A stretch of DNA of 35,220 bases from contig JAFKFS010000037.1 of NCBI GenBank assembly GCA_017308115.1, positions 1 to 35,220 of the forward strand. Reading direction: 5' to 3'. A model generated the notes under the pieces. It was not told where the DNA came from. It worked only from the letters and a program-made list of their open reading frames with translations, and ran no database searches. Position numbers and translations under genes: made by a program. This document shows positions 31,819-35,220 of this stretch, one piece after another (position 1 is the first letter of the stretch; each line of letters begins with the position of its first letter). Origin of the DNA: Bordetella sp. (lineage in GTDB: Bacteria > Pseudomonadota > Alphaproteobacteria > Caulobacterales > Caulobacteraceae).

Positions 31819-31847
31819 ACATAGAAGCGGGGAGGGGGGCGTGTCAA
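31819..31847 (-). promoter_or_regulatory. Promoter of tRNA-Ala
   Basis: On the minus strand TTGACA (31842-31847), exactly 17 bases, then CTATGT (31819-31824). The -35 is a perfect consensus. Transcription would begin about 14 bases before the tRNA 5' end, a normal tRNA leader. Confidence 0.8.
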
Positions 31848-31865
31848 CGGGCCGCGCACGAATCC

Positions 31866-31894
31866 TTGGCGATCCGCGACGAGGTCGCTAGAAG
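31866..31894 (+). promoter_or_regulatory. Putative promoter of yggT
   Basis: TTGGCGA (31866-31872), 14 bases, then GCTAGAAG (31887-31894) matches the Caulobacter housekeeping pattern with two deviations. The predicted leader to the yggT ATG is about 20 bases and contains AGGAG. Confidence 0.5.
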
Positions 31895-31920
31895 CGGCGT
31901 GAACGAAGCAGGAGTTTCTC

Positions 31921-32226
31921 ATGGGTTTCGCCCTTGTCTGGCTGGTGAACGCCGTCGTCACCCTGATGATCTGGTGCATCATCGCCTCGGCGATCCTGAG
32001 CTGGCTGTTCGTCTTCGACGTGGTCAATCCGCGCAACCGCTTCGTGGGCCAGGCCGCCTATGTGCTGGACACGGTGACGCGGCCGATCGTCGGGCCGATC
32101 CGGCGGGTGGTGCCGCCGCTGGGCGGCATCGACATCACCCCGATCATCGCGCTTCTGGCGCTGCAATTCCTGAGCGTGCTGTTCAACCGGACGGTCGCGC
32201 CCATGCTGGTCATGTCGCTGGGCTGA
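31921..32226 (+). CDS. YggT family membrane protein
   Basis: The 101-residue product has two membrane segments (about 5-32 and 72-92) around a conserved loop NPRNRFV...VLDTVTRPIVGPIRRVVPP. YggT proteins are small inner-membrane proteins linked to osmotic stress tolerance and, in some bacteria, to cell division or cell shape; the mechanism is unclear. GCAGGAG precedes the ATG at 31921 by a few bases. The next gene starts 145 bases later and probably has its own promoter. Confidence 0.93.
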   Translation: MGFALVWLVNAVVTLMIWCIIASAILSWLFVFDVVNPRNRFVGQAAYVLDTVTRPIVGPIRRVVPPLGGIDITPIIALLALQFLSVLFNRTVAPMLVMSLG

Positions 32227-32371
32227 GGCGATGGGGCGCGCCGCCGTTGAACCGGGGCCACGGGGCGCGGGGATTCGGCGTCCGGCGCCCATTTCCGCCC
32301 TTGCGCGGCGCGAGCGGGCTCCTAAGGTGCCGACGACGGGTCCGTGCGGGCCGCCTTCTTTCGCGTAATTC

Positions 32372-33250
32372 ATGACCACGATCAGGACAGTCGCCGTCAT
32401 CGGCGCCGGGCAAATGGGTTCGGGCATCGCTCAGGCGGTGGCCGCCGGCGGCTATGAGGTGAGGCTGTACGACATTGCGCCGGACCGGGCGACGCTGGCG
32501 CTCGGCGAGGTCGCGGCCAGCCTGGCGCGGCGCGCGGCGCGCGGCCTGTCCAGCGAGGCGGACGCCCGGGCGGCCCTTGAGCGCATCACGCCGGTCGCCA
32601 GCCTGGCGGAAGCCGCCAAGGCCGATCTGATCATCGAGGCCGCGTCCGAGGACGAGGCCGTCAAGAAGGCCGTCTTCGCCGAGCTGACGCCGCTGCTGGG
32701 GCCGGACGCCCTGCTGGCGTCCAACACCTCCTCGATCTCCATCACCCGCCTGGCCTCGGCCACGGATCGGCCGGAGCGTTTCATCGGCCTGCATTTCATG
32801 AAGCCGGCGCCGACGATGAAGCTGGTCGAACTGGTGCGCGGCATCGCCACCTCGGCCGCGACCTTCGAGACGGCGGTCGCCTTCGCCGAGAGCCTGGGCA
32901 AGGTCACCACCGAGTCCGAGGACTTCCCCGCCTTCATCGTCAACCGCATCCTGGTGCCGATGATGAACGAGGCCGTCTATGTCCTTTACGAGGGGGTCGG
33001 CGACGTGGCCTCGATCGACAAGGCGCTGAAGCTGGGCGCCAATCACCCCATGGGGCCGCTGGAGCTGGCCGATTTCATGGGCCTGGACGTGGCCCTGGCC
33101 ATCATGAACGTGCTGTATGAGGGCCTAGCCGACAGCAAATACCGGCCCTGTCCCCTGCTGGTGAAGTATGTCGAGGCCGGCTGGCTGGGCAAGAAGAGCG
33201 GCCGGGGTTTCTACGACTATTCCGGCGAGACGCCGGTCCCGACCCGCTGA
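32372..33250 (+). CDS. 3-hydroxybutyryl-CoA dehydrogenase
   Basis: This enzyme interconverts 3-hydroxybutyryl-CoA and acetoacetyl-CoA with NAD(P)(H) in the cytoplasm, serving fatty acid, butyrate and PHB-related metabolism. The 292-residue product has the dinucleotide motif VIGAGQMGSGIA (9-20), SNTSSISIT, the catalytic-histidine strand GLHFMKPAPTMKLVELV (H near 141), FIVNRILVPM and the family's terminal WLGKKSGRGFYDY. The length is normal for single-domain Hbd/PaaH-type enzymes. A small membrane protein gene starts on the last base of its stop codon (TGATG). Confidence 0.94.
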   Translation: MTTIRTVAVIGAGQMGSGIAQAVAAGGYEVRLYDIAPDRATLALGEVAASLARRAARGLSSEADARAALERITPVASLAEAAKADLIIEAASEDEAVKKAVFAELTPLLGPDALLASNTSSISITRLASATDRPERFIGLHFMKPAPTMKLVELVRGIATSAATFETAVAFAESLGKVTTESEDFPAFIVNRILVPMMNEAVYVLYEGVGDVASIDKALKLGANHPMGPLELADFMGLDVALAIMNVLYEGLADSKYRPCPLLVKYVEAGWLGKKSGRGFYDYSGETPVPTR

Positions 33251-33816
33251 TGGCCGCCGCCTTCCCTTCGCTTCCGGGCCTGAAGCGCGTGGCGCCGCGG
33301 CGCGGCGCGGGCGCCCTGATCCCCGCGGCCCTGGCGGCTGCGGCCTGGCCTCCGGTGATCCTGACCCTGTTTATCTGGCCGCCCGAGAACTGGTGGTCGG
33401 GCGTGGACACGGACTGGCGGCTGGTGATGATGGCGGTCGGGCTGATCGCCGCGCCGGCGGGCCTGTGGCTGCTGCTGGACAGCCATGGCAGGACCGGTCG
33501 TCCCTCGACGCGGCTGGGCGTGGTGTGTCGTTTCACCGTGTTCGGCGGTCTGCTGGCGGGGGCGATGCAGACCGTGATGGCCGTGATCATGGCGACCCTG
33601 GCGGGCGCGGCTTCGCAGAGCCTGGCCCAGGGGGTGGGGGCGATCGAGACGGCCCTGCTGATCTATGGCGTGGGCGGCCTGCCGCTGGCCGTCATGGTGG
33701 GGGTCAGCTACGCCCTGTGGGGCGGGCTGTGCGTGGCCTATCTGGGGTTCGTCCACGCGCCGACCGTCAAGAACCGGATGGGTCTTCTGCCGGAACGGGA
33801 CGTTACGGGAATTTAA
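33250..33816 (+). CDS. Uncharacterised small membrane protein
   Basis: I do not recognise this 188-residue protein. It has about four hydrophobic segments (roughly 23-43, 59-76, 93-118 and 132-162), an Arg-rich N-terminal stretch and a soluble tail VHAPTVKNRMGLLPERD. There is no signal-peptide cleavage motif or catalytic motif. Its ATG shares one base with the stop of the 3-hydroxybutyryl-CoA dehydrogenase gene, so it is translationally coupled to it. A functional link is possible but unproven. The stop codon lies in a small inverted repeat, ACGTTA/TAACGT (33800-33805 and 33814-33819). Confidence 0.75.
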   Translation: MAAAFPSLPGLKRVAPRRGAGALIPAALAAAAWPPVILTLFIWPPENWWSGVDTDWRLVMMAVGLIAAPAGLWLLLDSHGRTGRPSTRLGVVCRFTVFGGLLAGAMQTVMAVIMATLAGAASQSLAQGVGAIETALLIYGVGGLPLAVMVGVSYALWGGLCVAYLGFVHAPTVKNRMGLLPERDVTGI

Positions 33817-33877
33817 CGTGAACCCGAGCGCGGGTCCTGCCTAAGCCTCGACCCCTGATGCGGAGCAGGGGGCGAAC

Positions 33878-35098
33878 ATGAGAGACCAGGTCGCGACGGC
33901 GCAGCCGAAGCCGGTTTCGACGGACCAGCGCATCGTGACGCTGGACGTGCTGCGCGGCGCGGCGGTGCTCGGGATTCTGGCGGTCAATGCGGCGGCCTTC
34001 GCCCTGCCGATGATGGCGATCGAGATGACGAGCGGCCAGTCGCCCTTTCCGGCGGGGCCCGATGCGTCGGGCGTGGCGCAATGGGTCGTGGCCGTCTTCT
34101 TCCGGCAGAAGTTCGTCACCCTGTTCTCCATGCTGTTCGGCGTGTCGGTCTTCCTGGTCGGCGGCGAGCGCGGCGATGAGGCGAAGGGGCGCGTCTTGCG
34201 CCGCCGCCTGCTGTTCCTGGCCCTGTTCGGCCTGATTCACGGCGCGGCCTTCTGGTACGGCGACATTCTGCTGCTCTACGCCTGGTCCGGCCTGTTCATG
34301 ATGCTGATGCGGTCGATGCCCGCCAAGCCCCTGATCTGGATCGGCGCGGGGGCGACGGTCGTCCTGGCGACGCTTCAGGCGGTGCTGATGCTGCTGACGG
34401 CGCGCTTCCCCGAGGCCATGAGCAGCGGCGGCGCCTCGGACGGGGCGGTCGCCGCCTCCATCGCCGCCTATCAGAGCGGCTGGGCCGGGGCGGCGCTGGA
34501 GAACCTCAAGGCCTGGGCCGTCGCCCAGGGCATGAGCCTGCTCATGTATGTGTTCTCGACCGTGCCGTTGATGATGCTGGGCCTGGGTCTGTTCAAGGCA
34601 GGCTTCTTCCACGGGCGGGTTCCGATGCGCGTCTATGCGATGCTGATGACGGGCGGGGCGGTGGTTCTGGCCCTGCTGGGCGTGCTGGAATGGCTGGAGA
34701 TTCAGGCCGCTCCCGAGGTCGAGGCGACCGGGGGCTGGGCCATGGCGGTCGGCTCCTACCCGCTGATCGTCACCCTGGCCTACGCCTCGGCTCTGATCGT
34801 GGCGACGACGCGCGGCGTGGGCTGGCTGCGCAAGGCGCTGGCGCCGGTGGGGCGGATGGCCTTCACCAACTACCTGACCCAGACCCTGATCATGACGAGC
34901 ATCTTCTACATGCCGTGGGGGCCGCGCCTGTTCGGCCAGGTCGACTATCCGGCGCAGTGGGCGATCGTCGTGGGCGTCTGGGCGCTGCAGCTGATCTGGT
35001 CGCCGCTGTGGCTGTCGAAGTTCGCCATGGGGCCGTTCGAGTGGCTGTGGCGGCGCCTCAGCTATGGGCGCGACCTGCCGCTGCGGCGCACGGCCTGA
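33878..35098 (+). CDS. DUF418 domain-containing membrane protein (YeiB-like)
   Basis: The 406-residue protein has about nine or ten membrane helices. It carries both DUF418 hallmarks: the N-terminal LDVLRGAAVLGILAVNA (about 23-39) and a C-terminal region with GRMAFTNYLTQTL followed by SKFAMGPFEWLWR near the end. The family is related to membrane acyltransferase-like and YeiB transport-like proteins; its function is unknown. GCAGGGGGCGA lies just before the ATG at 33878. It is separated by 61 bases from the previous gene and probably has its own promoter, though only a weak one (GTGAACC-N14-GCCTAAGC) was seen. Confidence 0.88.
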   Translation: MRDQVATAQPKPVSTDQRIVTLDVLRGAAVLGILAVNAAAFALPMMAIEMTSGQSPFPAGPDASGVAQWVVAVFFRQKFVTLFSMLFGVSVFLVGGERGDEAKGRVLRRRLLFLALFGLIHGAAFWYGDILLLYAWSGLFMMLMRSMPAKPLIWIGAGATVVLATLQAVLMLLTARFPEAMSSGGASDGAVAASIAAYQSGWAGAALENLKAWAVAQGMSLLMYVFSTVPLMMLGLGLFKAGFFHGRVPMRVYAMLMTGGAVVLALLGVLEWLEIQAAPEVEATGGWAMAVGSYPLIVTLAYASALIVATTRGVGWLRKALAPVGRMAFTNYLTQTLIMTSIFYMPWGPRLFGQVDYPAQWAIVVGVWALQLIWSPLWLSKFAMGPFEWLWRRLSYGRDLPLRRTA

Positions 35099-35118
35099 GG
35101 GCTTCGGCGGACAGTGAG

Positions 35119-35146
35119 TTGCGGCGGCGGAACTGATGGCTTAATC
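35119..35146 (+). promoter_or_regulatory. Putative promoter of the right-edge gene (probable hisS)
   Basis: TTGCGGC (35119-35125), 13 bases, then GCTTAATC (35139-35146) fits the Caulobacter pattern with one -10 deviation. Transcription would begin one or two bases from the ATG at 35155, and no ribosome binding site is seen. Confidence 0.5.
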
Positions 35147-35154
35147 GCCGCCTC

Positions 35155-35220
35155 ATGACCGACGAAGCCTCCCACCGCCCCGAAGCCCGCGCCCCGCGCG
35201 GGTTCGCCGACCGTCGCGGC
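35155..35220 (+). CDS. hisS: Probable histidyl-tRNA synthetase (first 22 codons)
   Basis: The gene is cut by the right edge. The 22 visible residues begin MTDEASHRPEARAPRGFADR, which from memory resembles the N-terminus of Caulobacterales histidyl-tRNA synthetases: the early PRGF(x)D element leads into motif 1 of class II synthetases. No catalytic motif is inside the window, so this is a tentative call. A promoter candidate lies just upstream, with a near-leaderless start. Confidence 0.5.
   Translation, partial: MTDEASHRPEARAPRGFADRRG

Overview
The window is about 35.2 kb of GC-rich (roughly 70%) alphaproteobacterial chromosome. It is most likely from Caulobacterales and looks Brevundimonas-like. 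The argument rests on four things seen here: a ChpT-type histidine phosphotransferase gene, a RegB/RegA (ActS/ActR) redox two-component pair, a GAAC-N7-GAAC alphaproteobacterial LexA box in front of mmcB, and several promoters of the Caulobacter type (TTGACGS-N10..14-GCTANAWC). Species was not tested. Coding density is high, no gene-free stretch exceeds 300 bases, and I see no phage, insertion sequence, CRISPR array, rRNA or replication origin.

Layout. 1-2000: start of a Bax-inhibitor-1 family gene (minus), thpR and a GNAT acetyltransferase (overlapping), a 132-bp structured repeat, then SOS-controlled mmcB. 2200-3510: an ankyrin-repeat gene of clearly lower GC, ending in hairpins. 3500-6350: regA and regB on minus, with the Sco1/SenC copper chaperone gene divergent from them. 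6400-8405: intracellular PHB depolymerase and a YgjP-type metallopeptidase. 8437-12178 (minus): PBP1A, a methyltransferase and a secreted alpha/beta hydrolase. 12277-14101: a Rieske oxygenase and a DUF1345 membrane protein. 14369-16006: an RhlE-like DEAD-box helicase and a second copy of the structured repeat. 16065-18322 (minus): a FadL/OmpP1 porin and a short CinA-type protein. 18474-21793: map, radC, a GNAT gene, bolA and an aldo/keto-reductase-like protein that has lost its catalytic residues. 21833-24681: cysQ (minus), divergent from a chpT-cheY-cheR cluster. 24703-28583: a Tat-exported metallophosphatase divergent from a TonB-dependent receptor. 28696-33816: an M28 peptidase with a membrane domain, a nucleotide-sugar epimerase, tRNA-Ala(CGC), yggT, 3-hydroxybutyryl-CoA dehydrogenase and a small membrane protein. 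33878-35220: a DUF418 protein and the first codons of a probable hisS.

How the genes relate. Most are ordinary core functions. RegB/RegA plus Sco1 forms a respiration/redox block. PhaZ and 3-hydroxybutyryl-CoA dehydrogenase both belong to C4 storage metabolism but lie far apart. ChpT-CheY-CheR puts the cell-cycle phosphorelay protein beside a chemotaxis-type receiver and methyltransferase with no CheA or CheB nearby. I did not find a clear new multi-gene defence or biosynthetic system. The least explained items are the paired four-hairpin repeats (with a compensatory base change), the catalytically dead aldo/keto-reductase-like gene next to bolA, the low-GC ankyrin gene, and a run of promoters that seem to start transcription at or next to the start codon.
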